Below, piece by piece: positions 22,219-34,580 of a stretch of 64,000 nt of DNA. A program made the position numbers and the translations under genes. Under the pieces are notes generated by a model. That model was not told the origin of the DNA. It worked only from the letters and a program-made list of their open reading frames with translations, and ran no database searches. Each line of letters begins with the position of its first letter. The stretch's first letter is position 1. This DNA comes from Trichosphaerium sp. ATCC 40318 (lineage: Eukaryota; Discosea; Flabellinia; Trichosidae). Location: NCBI GenBank assembly GCA_038496445.1, contig JALMLS010000451.1, positions 1-64,000 on the forward strand, given 5' to 3'.

Positions 22219-25200
22219 TTACCGTCTGTCTGCATTACGAGAGTCTCTTTGCCAATCCCTACGTTGACCGCGATCATTACGATCATGGCGGTCACTTCGG
22301 TCATTTCTGTCATTTTGTCGGTAGGAATCATTGTAGCCTTGATTGTTGTACCCACGATCATCTCTGCGGTTGTAGTTTTGATGACCTATTAATGTTTTTC
22401 AGAACAAACTTGCAGGTAAAATTTGCTAATGACTTTGTTTTGTACCTCCATTGTCATAATATCCTTGTCCATTGTTATTGTTATTGTAATAGTCTTGATA
22501 ATTTCCTTGCCACTGCTGCTGTTGTTGTGGGCGCCTTGAAATTAAACAAGTGAGACAAAAATTATCAATAAACCACAATAAAAATGAAAATAAAAAAAAA
22601 AAGTTACCTAATGTAGTCGCTATATCCTGGTCCCATTCCGGCATCTGGGTTAGGTGCAGGTACATTAGGTGTTGGCACCAACGGATTATAAACAGTGCCA
22701 CCAACAGAGGAGGTTGGTGCTCCAGCACTACGACCTTGAGGCGCTTGGGCGTTGTTATAACTGATATCAGAGTAATTCGTTTGTTGCCTGCCACCCCAGG
22801 ATTCTTCCTGCATAGGAACTGGTGCCTGTTGTGGTTGCGTACTGCGTGGAGGCTAGAGAAGGGATTAATATCAATACCACAACTAGAAAATATTTAGGAA
22901 AGAAAAAGTACCTGACGCCTAGAGCTCCTGGCAAACTCTTTGAAATGCTTCTTAAAGTAGTTTATCAGATGTTGCGGTTTTTTAAACACCTTTCCTTTGA
23001 GGCGTAATCCTTGTGGCACAACGCTTATATACGCAGCCTATACACATGAACATGAGCGCCATAGAAGCGATTATATATATATATAAATAGTCATTGCGTA
23101 CATTAACAGTTCGCGAGCCTGGTATCCAGTGCAACTCAAATCTACCAGGTTCATCCTTTGACGGAATGACTTTGTATGGTATACGTTTACTGTTTTTTGC
23201 CTTCTCCTCCCGCAATACCTTAGTTATTTGCTCTGTAGGGTAAAAATTGGATAAGAATTATGAACACAAACAAAAAGTCTGGACCACTCACTCTTATCCA
23301 AGTCCATATAGAAAGGTTGTTGTGTCATCTTGTACGAATAGTTTACAAGCTCATCTATGAAATTGACAACAAGTTCAGCCAATTCTTCGTATTCTAAGGT
23401 CTTCTCGGCTGTGCTTGACTTTACTACAAGCTTGGCGCCAATGGCCATTATATTGGGTTTGTCCTTCTCTTCAACCTCTAAAGAAAAATACCAACGGTCA
23501 GAACTCAAAAATAATAATAAAAGAACAATAAGCCGTACTTATATGCCAAAACGTTCCACCATAAAACCGTATTGTTATCTCTAAGAAGTCTTTACGTCTG
23601 TGTGGGTGGATAAGATATTCACCAGGCTCTTTGTCTTCAAGTTCTTTCCTTGCTTGCTCTCGTGAAATGTTTTTGAAGTAAGGATATTTGATCTAGCTAC
23701 CTTGTCAACAAAAAAAAACCAGTCTAGACAAAAGGGGTTTGTCACATACAGCACGATTCCAAATGATGGCCTCCTTTTTCTTGGTTGATTTTGTTTCTTC
23801 TTCCTCATAAAGACCAATATCGTCTTCATTAAGACAGGTCAAGTGGTCCGGATCGATTGCCGGTAGCCTAGTATCATCTGGACTAAAGAAAAGTGTTAGG
23901 CTAAACTGACCAATTCAGAAGACACAAAAAAGCCAGCGTACTATAGTTTTGTAAAGCAAGTCAAGTACACTCGCTGGCTGGGGTTATCTACTTCAGCATA
24001 GATATCCTCTATTCGAGTTTCCAAAGTGTCTCCTTTTTTCGGTCTCGGCTTCTAAAAGTGGGGTAAATGTTATTGGTCCATTTTTATAGTGCAAAAATAC
24101 CAAGAAGGAAAAAAAACAAACAAAGCTTTTATCAATCGCGTACATCTTTTGGATAATGGGTTTCTTTTATGTATGCCAGCATACCGTTATCAAGTGCTAC
24201 AGTAATATCGTGATCATCGTCTGAACTTCTAACAACACGAACAGTTTGCATTTCGCGTTGTCGAAAAGTGCGCTTGTTCGCTTGTATCAACATATCTACA
24301 AACAATCCTTTAGTGGAGGGTTAAAAATAAAAGACCCAAGCAGCGCGGCCGATTTTTTTTTCTCAGTTGCTTCATAATGTACGCACAAAATACTTGTGGG
24401 TGTGTGTAGTCTGCGTATGGCGAACGAGCTTCAGAATATGGATTGTGTAGCTCAGATTCCATGGCCAGCAAAGTGTCACGTTTGTTAACACCTCTATCGC
24501 CTAGTATCCTAATGAACCTTTTCATATCTATCAGGTTTATTTTCTCCCTTAAAAACGTAAGTAACCAACCGAACAACATAAAAGAAAATGTTAAAAAATT
24601 CCTTCCAACTCCAAAAAAAAAAAAGTGAACAGCTTCTGAAATCGACTTGGGAAAAACACGTACGGATCACTAAGAAGAACTGCAACAATATTATCATACT
24701 CAGAGAGATTATCAGAGTTAATGGCATCTTTAGCTATTTTTTCCACATAAAAGTAAGACTCTGGGTGTATGCGTGTGGCGTCCAATACAACTTGACCCTC
24801 CAGCTGCAGAATCGTTATACAAGTTGTATTTGTGGCAAGAAAAAAAAAAAGAAAGAAAATGAAAAGGGATCGCACGTCATGTTGTGTTACTTTAATGAAC
24901 GCCACGCAATTATTGTAGACACAATGAGCATGTTCATCGCCACTTTCAGCATTTTCCTCTTTTGCAACGCCATGTTTTAAGTTATTTCTGTTGAGAACCA
25001 AGCCACCTTGTTTTGTCAAATACTATACACCGTTTAGTTACCCTGAAACAATAACACAAAAAAAAAATGAACCACACCTTTAGCAAATAATCCGCCTTTC
25101 GCGGGCCTAAGCCACAAACGAATTGGAGTATGGGCGATGCCCAAGGGTGCTGTAATATAAAGTTTATGTTCACACCAACCTAAATAGTGGGTTAATACAC

Positions 25201-28200
25201 CTCAAAAACTTACAACAAAAAAAAAGAAACTGAGTCTCATGTGTTTTCGATTTGGTTAAAAGATAAGCGATCTTCTTGTCTTCACGCACAGCATTCACAA
25301 GCGTAACGAGAGCGCGTTCTAATGCACGCTTCAATTTTACTTGGTCCAGAAAAGGCTGAAGATGGTGCAAATTCAAGCACAATAGACCATCTGGATCAGC
25401 TGCTAACCTACAAAACTCGTGTAGCGGCGATTGTAACCTCCTAGCAAGCGACACTGCAGATCTGACACCAGTACTTTTGTTCTAATAGTAAAAAGAGTTA
25501 GCAAAAATGGGAGCTTTATTTATGAAAAGCCAAACACAAAAAAAAAGCGCGTACAGGAAACTCTGCCTGTGCCAAATCTGTGGAAGGATAAATCTTGGCG
25601 ATCTCGGCATCGATGTATGTCACGCTATTGACACAAGCACTTTAGTACACAACTGCATAACATAACCATAGTAAACGTACTGCAATAGTGGTCGGAAGGC
25701 TTCATCACGCTGCCTTGATTGTGATCGCACGGAAAGGCGCCGCTTTTTCTCATCTAAAAGGGCGTACAAACGTTTGCAATCCCAGTGTGAAGCGCCTACA
25801 ACCGCAACAGCAGGCCTATTTAGAAATACAGGTTAATAACAAGAGCGTTTTCAAAATAATTGCGCCGTGTAAGCTAAGAACTAAATTTCTTACTCATTCT
25901 TTTCCAAGAAATCCTCAACTAGCTCGGCGTCACGCTCTTTTGTTTCCTTCGAGTTCTTAATTGTCAATTCATCTTGAAGCTCACCCTCTAGAAGAAGAAG
26001 TTTAGGTACTGTTTGTCCAATAGGAAGTTTTGTAGCACAAAAAAAAAGTTAGTTAAAACAATCTAATTTTTTCGTCCTTGTTGTGGCTCTATCAAAAAAA
26101 TTCAAAAACTGTGCCATGCGCACCAGCATCCACATAAACTAGCGTGGTATTTTGCCCACGACCACCATATGAACATGCAACAACAGGGTACGAATCCATT
26201 TCTTCCCAAGCAGTGTTTGCCACATCATTCGGCTTAAATGGTCCTATTTGAGCACATGTGAGCCCTTTTTGAAAATAAGAAAATTTACTTACCTCTTATG
26301 AGTAGTTGTTCAAGTTCATTACAGCACGCAGATATTATTTCTTTCTCTGAGATTTCGCGTTTTTTCGTTAATACCTCTTTTTTGAAGTGAGGTACTAAGA
26401 ACTTATCTAAAGCAAGCTGCAACACCTTTATCCATTCCTCGTTCCAAAGGCTATTTAAAAAAAAACACAGTTACTTTTTTTTTTTTGTTGAAACAAAGCA
26501 AATAGAACAAAAAAGAAGCAAAAAAAAAAACGTACGTGACATATTGAGCAGTGGAAGACGATGTGCAAATATTAGATAATGCACCAATGGCTTGAGGGAC
26601 TGCAGTGTAATCCATCTCAATTGTATATGTTATGAAGCCTTGTTCTGCAGCTCGTAACACATCCAAGAATTGATCGCCTGGAGTCGATACTATTGGCTTT
26701 CGCACTAACCTGCGTACATAACGGAATCGGTGCATATAATCAATATCTCTTTTTCCTTTATCAGTTGGTTCTACAAATATCCAATCTGTTAGGGAGGCAT
26801 CGCAACACTGACGGCAAAGAAACGAGGGGTTGCGCAAAGAAATAATACGCACTTGTGTAAAGATATTGAGAGTGCAAAGAGCTTCTCAAACACTGCCTGA
26901 CTTCGCATTCACAAGATATGTTCTTGGCTAAAACTGCACGAGCTGCTTCCAAAGCCTAAAAATGCAAAAAAGAAAAGTAAGTCACAAACCAAAAAAAATC
27001 TACTGAGCAGAGTTTTGTTGTAAATCATAAAATCACATACCGCTTCTGGAGTGGGAAACATTGCTACTCTAATCTTTGGTGCATCTGGTGACTCTATAAA
27101 CGCTTTTGCAGCATCCAATGGGGACATTACAGGATCAGGAAAGCCAGCACCACCCATAGATATTTCCGTGCTGAGTTTGGCAATGTCGCCGCTGCTCAAC
27201 CCAAATACTTTTACTAGCTCAAGTATGCCAGCCTTGACAAACGCTGTGTAGTTATCTCGCTTTGAAGGTTGTTTATATTTCGATTTGGATTTGTGGCTAT
27301 AGTACAGTTGCATATACTCTTGAAAGTCCGATACCTACGACCCAGTTGAGTATGTGGCTCTTTTTTTTTTTTTTTTTGAATTATGCATAATAATTCATAC
27401 CTCTTCCATGGTGCTTGCGCAATGTAAGGTCGGCAATTTCAGAGCAGCTTTTTCCTCATCAACTTCTTCAAAGTGCTTCGTTATAGCAGCTTTTTTCTCT
27501 GTATGTAAGTTGTCAATAGGACTGCCTAAGTGATCCAAAAAAGAAAAAAAAAAACAAAACAATAAATACTGAGAATGTACGTTTCATTTTGTAATACGAC
27601 TCATCTAACGTTGCAATCTTCCAGATAGTGGATTCGTCACATGTTGAGTCGCCCATGTAAAATTCTTTCCTGTAATTTTGAATAAACGGCACTTGGTAGT
27701 GGTTCACAAGATAGAATTTCAACACGTCGAACAATATAGTTTCGCGCTAAGTGAACGAGGTGTTAGACTTACTACAAACCAAAGAAAAAAAGTTTTCAGT
27801 ACTCACTTTTTGTTTTTCACCAGGGTCAGGTTTGACTGTATAATGAACAAGTGTTACGGGAAATATTTGTTCATACATCCAAGCCACCTAAGTTGAAGGA
27901 TGTCAGGTAAGAATTTTTTTTCAGTCCTTCCTTGTCCTTTTTTGTACAAAACCAAAAAGTGTACCTCCTCGCGTATTTCGTCATCGTCAGGAATAGCTCT
28001 ATCCGGAAACAATAATTGAAACCGTTCAGGAATATCCGTCTCTTTTATTTTTCTATCACGCTCAGTCAAGTAAGACCTCTCAACTGCATTCGGATCATAT
28101 TGCTTGCGTATGAGCTCTTGCAATTGCTGATCACGCATGTCTTGAGCATCTTCCATGGTCATTTCGCCGCCTTGCTCTTCCTGAGAACATTGAGAAGTTT

Positions 28201-29273
28201 ATTGCATAAGATTGTAATTGTTGAAAACCACAAAACGACAAATGGTTCAAACAAAAGTAAAATTCGTCTGACATGACTCAAACAACTGACGTTTTACTGC
28301 GATTCAAACGAGATTTGATTGAAACAGTCACCCTTTTGCAAGGGTAAAAAGTTTGATTTTTTATGCGAGCGATTTGTATCCGCGATTTTTTTGAGTGATC
28401 TTTTATGTCTGACTGGTGATACTTTTTAAAAATGGTAGACAACACTGTACCTCTTCCTCAAACAATCCACCAAATATTCTTTGAGCGTCGCTGAGCATGT
28501 CTTGCGAAACCCCTGACAAATTTTGTGCTAAAAACAACATTAACATTTTACAAAGGGTACGCAATTAAAATAAAAAAAGAGAACTACTATTTAACAAAGA
28601 GGCGTACCAAACTGGCGCTTTCTACTGCGCCTTTGCCCTTTGGGGCGTACAATAAAGTCATGGAACTCATCGTCATACGCTCCTTCAGAATCATCCGAGT
28701 CTTCTTTGGCGTTGAAGTTGCGAAGAACTGTTCAAAACAAAAGGAACGTTAGAGAAGCATAGGAACGAGAGGACAACAAACAAATAATAATAAATAAATA
28801 AATAAATAAATAAAAAATAATAAATGAAGCGGCGGTACTGTACCATCATCATCATCGTCATCGCTTGAATCGAACAAATTGTTTTTCAATCTGTCTTTCA
28901 TTCTGACAGGTTCGCTTCCATGCCCAGATTTTCCTTTCTTTATACGCTTTAGCCGCTTTGGCCTGCGTACGTGTACGCCTGTGCCCTCTTCAATCAAGAC
29001 TAAATCGTCGTCGTCCAATAATTGTGGTTTAACGGGTTTGTCTCGATTACGCTCACGGCGGCGCTTGAGACCTCGCTTTTCGCGTAGGCGGTCTTCTTCA
29101 GGTAATTCATCAACAACGAAGCCATCCGCCTCATACTGGTCTAAGTCTTCGCCTTCGCTCCCATCATCTGAGCTCAACGACCCAGAATGCTCTGCTTCGT
29201 CATCTAACAAAATTCGCCTTGACATTGTTGGTGGTGCGTATTCTGGTTGCTGGTCGTTAGACTCTGAAGCCAT
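22219..29273 (-). CDS. SPT6: Transcription elongation factor / histone chaperone SPT6
   Basis: A large multi-exon gene from ATG 29273 to TAA 22219. The N-terminus is acidic (DDEAEHSGSLSSDDGSEGED, a DDDDDD run near 28850). It continues with ERSYLTERDRKIKETDIPER, the signature start of the SPT6 core, then the HTH region (near 27050-27330), a YqgF/RNase H-like domain (VVAVGASHWDCKRLYALL near 25740-25810), a helix-hairpin-helix (CGLGPRKADYLLK near 25090), an S1 domain (near 24150-24300) and tandem SH2 domains (YFKNISREQARKELEDKEPG; IPYKVIPSKDEPGRF; VVPQGLRLKGKVF) at about 22920-23690. The tail is Gln/Asn/Arg/Gly-rich, ending in R-N-D-R repeats. SPT6 binds histones and the phosphorylated linker of RNA polymerase II and travels with elongating polymerase in the nucleus. 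Introns are short, often with GTACGT donors. In the first SH2 the usual IRPS is IHPH, so its phosphopeptide arginine may be missing. Confidence 0.93.
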
Positions 29274-29655
29274 ATCACCTTATATTAACCGTAAACAACA
29301 ATAAAAAACGAAAATAAAAAAAAATGCAATGGATCCTCTGCAAAGCGGCAAATTGGCTAAAAACGAACCTGAATCTTCCATAATTACCCTCCTGAGCCTA
29401 TTTGCTGTTATCTAGAGCCATTTACAAAATAATGAAAAATTCTTCGCGTTGGAAAATTGTGTGACTTTGCGAAAAAAAAAATACCCCAGCAAACCCATAA
29501 CAAAACGAAAAGTTAACAACTATTCGTTTTGAACATCACCTACGCGACTGGTTGGCTTGTTGTGTCTATAATCCTTGGTAAAACTCTAGAGCTATCTGTA
29601 TTTTGCCTCCCCTACGCCCAAGAGATGCGAGAGTAGTATTGTCAGCAAAAAAACC

Positions 29656-31933
29656 ATGAGCTCTCTACAATCTAACGTTGACATTATTGGTATTTTGTTT
29701 ACTGTTCGCGGCACTTCCATTGGCCCTCGATTCTGTTTTCGCTACCCTCCAGGTATTGTGACAGTAAAAATTTTTTTTTTCTGAGGAGCTGATTAAGGCT
29801 CTAGTTGTACGTGACAGGCTGTCAGCGGAGACACGCAAGACGTTAGAAAAAAATGATCCAAAGGGAGCTGAGGTAAACCTTCCCTTTGTTTTTACAAATG
29901 TTTTTTCCAAAAAGAAAAAACCAAATTATTTCACATTTTTTTTTACTGTCGCCCTTAGACTTTGCAAGTGTTTGCACCAGGATATGACCACACAATTACA
30001 AATACAAAATACAGGTACGTATTAGCACAATTGTCGTTGCCGGTTAGGAAATAATTTGATGAATATAGTGCATTGAGCTCATTGTTTTTAGTGGATTTAA
30101 TTCGCCGTCGGTACTATTGACTACTTTGCTGTGTCAGGATTCTATCCGAGGTGAAGACATGGAAATTATTCTAGACGATGTCAGATTCATTTGCTTCCCA
30201 GCCTCTCTCCAAGACAATCTAAAAGGTTTGTTCTATAACTTTTTGTTTTACTTTGTGTTATTAGACTCTAAATGAGCGTATTTTTTAGAATCCACGAACG
30301 ATGGCTCCTTACAAAGTAGTACAGGAGAAGGGACTGTACGGCAATCCACCTTATTCATTGTAAAAGAAACTTAGGGTCGTAATTATAGGAATTAACAATG
30401 TTCAATGTAGTAATTGCTGTGTCACCCGAGATGGTAGTAGGCAAAACAAAAATGTGTGCGCGCATAGCTCGTGCTATTTCTGCTGCGCTGGAGTGTGAAC
30501 AGAAGAGGTATGCTAGCCTAGCATTCTTTTTATGCTTATTTTTATCATTGCACATCAGATGTGTATCGACATTAGGAATCTTAGCAATTACTAACTTTTT
30601 GTTTACAAGATGTAACTATGTATCGTTAGAAGTAAGCAAAATGCTTAGTGTTAGGCAACACTGGCTAGAAGAGCAAAAAAATGAAGATACTACAAAGCGA
30701 CCTGCCCACAGGCAACTGTATGATGATATACTAAATGCAAGTAAGCTTGCACGAACCCTACATGATATTTACTACGGCCTTAAGTACGAGCTCATTTGTT
30801 TTGTAAATTTTGCTAAAGACAGCACTAAACAACTGACCTAGAGACCAAGGAATAGTGGACATTAAAATAAATTCGTGGGTGTCTGTGTTCATGACACTAA
30901 AGGATAAAGATGCTCATCCAGATACGCCACTGAGGCCTTATCAAGCTCTATTGTTGTTAGAGGATAGCAAAAGACTATTAAAGAAACTACCCAAGGTGAG
31001 AGAACCCTAATTTTGTTTCGAAATAATTATATATAATTGATAAAAAATAGGGAGCTTCGCCTGCACTGCGGCAATTGATTGAAATGGCATTACCAAACAA
31101 GTCATTTCAAAAGCTTAAAGAAGAGACTGAGCACCCTTTGTCTGTAATTTACAGGGTGGCGGCACATTTGGTGTATTGGGGAAAAGCCAAAATAGTTGAT
31201 GTGCTAACAATGAGCAATGTATTCATTTTAAATCCTAATCCTCAAGGCGAAGAAAAAGGCCAGTATTTTCCGTTTCTTGCACAAAAGTTTGCAACAGTGT
31301 TTCCTGCCTTCCGTCTTTCAGAGATTTTACACAGGTACAATGTGGTTGTGTTTTCAATTTTGTAACGACTTCATCTTTCTCATAAGATTGTTTGTAGATT
31401 TTCATACCCAGTGCCATTAAGCCAACATGTTCAACATCTTGCAGCACCACTACAGCGACGATTTGTTGAAGTATTGGTGTGGCTTATGAAACGTGGCTTA
31501 GTTATGCAAGTATACACATTCATTCATCTTAATATACCTGCGCCTGACGACTACAATTTAGAAGAAGAGGTATTATGAAAACTTACCAATGTACTTGAAT
31601 ATACTAACTTCGACACCTATTTGCAGCAAGTGAAGGAACCAGAGCATCCATTAGCGCCACATCCCTTACGCAAATATGAACAAGCGTACATTGACGGGAT
31701 TGAAGATTCTTCTGTAAAATATAATAACTTAAAAAGGCTCGTCAAGACGAAAACCTTTTTTTACTGTTTGATCGTTTACAAAACAATTCTGATTTCTTGA
31801 TAGGCTTCTTCCATATTGCCGTGGCCACCACCATCTGGTTGAGATTATGTGGAGAGCAAACCTGAAACGAAATGCCATTGTAAATGTTCTACGGCACTAT
31901 TCAGATATACTCGTGTGCTGCCAACATGAGTAA
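29656..31933 (+). CDS. NPR3: NPR3/NPRL3, GATOR1 (SEACIT) subunit
   Basis: The start is ATG 29656, MSSLQSNVDIIGILFTVRGT, and PRFCFRYPP is the typical NPRL3 opening (longin-like domain). Later exons give TMFNVVIAVSPE, DIKINSWVSVFMTLKDK, LRPYQALLLLEDSKRLL, HPLSVIYRVAAHLVYWGKAK and SYPVPLSQHVQHLAAP, all in family order. The last exon has YCRGHHHLVEIMWRANLKR. The stop is TAA 31931-31933. With NPR2 and IML1 it forms GATOR1, the GTPase-activating complex for Rag/Gtr proteins that restrains TORC1 at the vacuole when amino acids are short. About eleven short introns are read. The final junction joins in frame only if the donor near 31691 is used, giving an intron of about 110 nt. The gene is divergent from SPT6 across about 380 bp, which probably holds both promoters. 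Confidence 0.9.
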
Positions 31934-32026
31934 TTTTTCCCAAAGACAAATAAAAAAAGTCACTGATGTTAACAAAGTAGCAAGAGGCTTTAATTCGTTA
32001 ATTCTATTGTACAAACGGACGTGTAT

Positions 32027-32868
32027 TTACACTGCCACTGAGGCAGGTTTTTTGACAGTTGGTGCCGCGTGGTTTGGTTGTGTTGATAATGGTCTGCGTT
32101 CTCTAGGTGGTGTAGTTATACCTGCGCCAATTTGTTGTGTATCTAACAATAATCAAAAAACAAAAAAAAAAACACGTGGTTGCCTATGGCTTACTTGTGG
32201 TTTTAGCGCCGTTGTAGGCTCCATGATTTCCACCTGATTGTTGCAGCGTTTTTAACCGTCCTGATAATTGTAAGCTTTGTAAATATAATATAGCTACGTG
32301 TACCTGCGTTCCAGCCTTTTAAAAATTGAAATATCCATCCTACACAGAAAAAACCTTTAGAAAAATAGAAAATTCGGGCTACAGGTAGATATTTTCTTAT
32401 GGAAGCATAAATCAATAACAACACATTAAAGAAAATCGTCTGAACTCAAGAAGAACAAAAAAAAGAAAAATTTTCTTTGATACGCACCAGTAAAACTAAA
32501 GCGTCGGCTTTCTGGGCGCTTTGTACTCCATGAGTCATCTGTTAAGTACGTAAACACGCCCCAAGTGTCGTTGTTCATAAATTGTTTGTTTGCTTGCGAA
32601 AACCGCCAAGTATCGCTCAAAAAGAATGAAACGAGGTGGCAGTACCTTGCTTGTGGCCTTGATGGTTGGCGTTAATTGAATGCAGAAATTGGTTGAATAA
32701 CAGTTCATTTTTGTTTTCTTTTTTGTCAAATCCCACTGGAAGCAAGCCTTAGGCGCATTGGCCTTGAGGTTGTTGGTCAAAAAGCCAAAATTAAATCCAC
32801 TGACACTTTATGCGCTTAAAACCATTACATTTGTTACCAAAAAAGTTCGTACGCAGTCCTAGAGCCAT
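32027..32868 (-). CDS. Unidentified spliced gene
   Basis: Exons are visible by reading-frame composition and splice sites, but I do not recognise the protein. Pieces are GFNFGFLTNNLKANAPKACF near 32730-32800, MNNDTWGVFTYLTDDSW near 32530-32590, SGRLKTLQQSGGNHGAYNGA near 32205-32265, and a Pro/Arg/Thr-rich C-terminus, ITTPPRERRPLSTQPNHAAP, ending VKKPASVAV before TAA 32027. A candidate start is ATG near 32868 (MALGLRTNFF), but the first splice does not join in frame with the sites I can see. The tail suggests a disordered C-terminus. It is convergent with NPR3 and divergent from the nuclease-like gene. Treat the exon structure as tentative. Confidence 0.4.
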
Positions 32869-32939
32869 AAAACGTGCGTTTCTGGGGTTTTCATTCACCT
32901 GCTTTTGTTATTGGCTAATAGACGATAAGGAAAAGAACC

Positions 32940-34430
32940 CGCAACGCCACTAGACGCTAAACTCAGCTTGCGACAGCACCAACAGTATTTTGCCTTTAAT
33001 GTTGCACCGCAACTCGGAATCTTTGTCATTGACGATTGGTACGATGTCGCGTGGACAGAGGTAGCGGCTACGAATGCCAGAGGCATATTGCACAGGTACA
33101 TTTGAAAGCAAATATGACATTGCGTGTCACTTGCAAATTTTTCTTCTGTTTTCAAACAATTAAATAAGCGAACCCAAGCTACCAAGATGCTTTATACAAT
33201 ACCTTAACTGCCCTGTATCCTTCCCAAAAATGGGTCGCGTGGAAGTTTAGGTATAGCAATTCATTTTGACTTGACCCAATTAATTTTGTTACATCAGGAG
33301 TGCGCCTCGAAACCACTGGACGATTTTGAACTCTCAAAGAGATCTGTTTAATGACATTGCGTGTAATCTTAATGTAAAGCATCTGGAGGACTGGTATAAT
33401 GTCACAAAGCGAATATTAATAGACAGCGGTGCTGGGACGGTGCTCAGACTGTAAGCGAGACTTTGCATTTTTATTGCTTTTTTCAAACCTCTGCAAGGTA
33501 CGGGGGTTCCACATATAAAGTACTTGCAACTCTTTATCCAAACCACAACTGGCTAAGTAAGCGGTTTGTGTGGAAGAACCAAAAGATAAATAAGTATATT
33601 TTGCGAGAAGCACGTGAGCAAGCAACGGGACGAGATGTTCAACGAATATCTAAGGAGGGCGCCGTACCATTTCTAAAGCGTGTTGCTAGATTAGAGGGCA
33701 TCAGAAGCCCTTCTGGATGGTAAGTAGATTTAAAGAAACATCCACCAATTCAACACCTTTCAAAAACAGGTATCGGATTGCACACCAACAAATTCTGGCT
33801 CATGGCGGAAGAAGAGTAATCTCACAATTTCCATCAATTCTTGCCCAATTACACCCGGAATACAAATTCAATTGGCGAGCTTTTTCGGCAGTAAATAAAA
33901 AAGCAGGACAAAGGTAATCAATTTCTCAGATTTTTTTTGTAATCAATGTTGTATAGGCGGTTACTACGGGCCATCAAGACAGTATTCAACGGTAACGCTG
34001 TTGTAGAAGAACATACAATAGGTGTAAATAACATCGGTGTACCAGTAACAGTAGATATATTTGTGCCTTCACATAACATAGCTTTCGAGTATCAAGGTAC
34101 TGTTGAGAAAGTAACTGTGTAAAAACCCGTTGTAACAAGTATGAAGGTGAACATCATTACCGCGAACACCTTCCCTACAATCCACCAGCCATAGTATATG
34201 AAGCCAGAGACACTGAAAAGGTTGAGCTTTGCAGAGCTTATGGTATGTTAGACCCAAATTACACAATAACAACTTTTTTAGGTGTTGTACTTGTCCAAGT
34301 TCCTTATTGGTGTAATGGTGATATTAAACACTTACTATCACTACTTGGACAATACATGCCATCGTTGGCAAAACCGGCTAGTTTCCTAGACACCTATTTG
34401 CAACCAGAAGATGGCACGTGCACTCTTTGA
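32940..34430 (+). CDS. WY-repeat protein with C-terminal nuclease-like domain
   Basis: Spliced exons contain three repeats of the pattern D-D-W-Y-x-V ... LL/IL-x-x-Y ... L-x-x-x-YP-x-H-x-W: DDWYDVAWTEVAATNARGIL, EDWYNVTKRILIDSGAGTVL with YPNHNW, and GWYRIAHQQILAHGGRRVI with HPEYKFNW. The last exons give VDIFVPSHNIAFEYQGEHHY, then EARDTEKVELCRAYG and VVLVQVPYWC. That is the E-Y-Q-G-x-x-H-Y ... R-D-x-x-K core of a restriction-endonuclease-like fold related to very-short-patch and RAP-type domains. Proteins with this architecture are known from oomycetes, algae and some fungi, mostly as uncharacterised families. A role in nucleic-acid binding or cleavage is inferred only. The stop is TGA 34428-34430. 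The start is not determined; the first supported exon begins after an acceptor at about 32939. Confidence 0.6.
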
Positions 34431-34580
34431 TTTTGAACTAAAAATAACAACCAAATTAGGATTTGCATCAGCTGGGATGATGTCGCCAAAGGCGGTGCTT
34501 CAATGACAAAAAAGTGAGATATGGTTATCCACCACCCATGGCAACTTTAATAATGTACAGAGTGTAATATAAATCAGGTT

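Noticed and set aside
22185-22900. Plus-strand frames opposite the SPT6 tail
   Set aside because: Antisense to Gln/Asn/Arg repeats of SPT6, which explain their composition.
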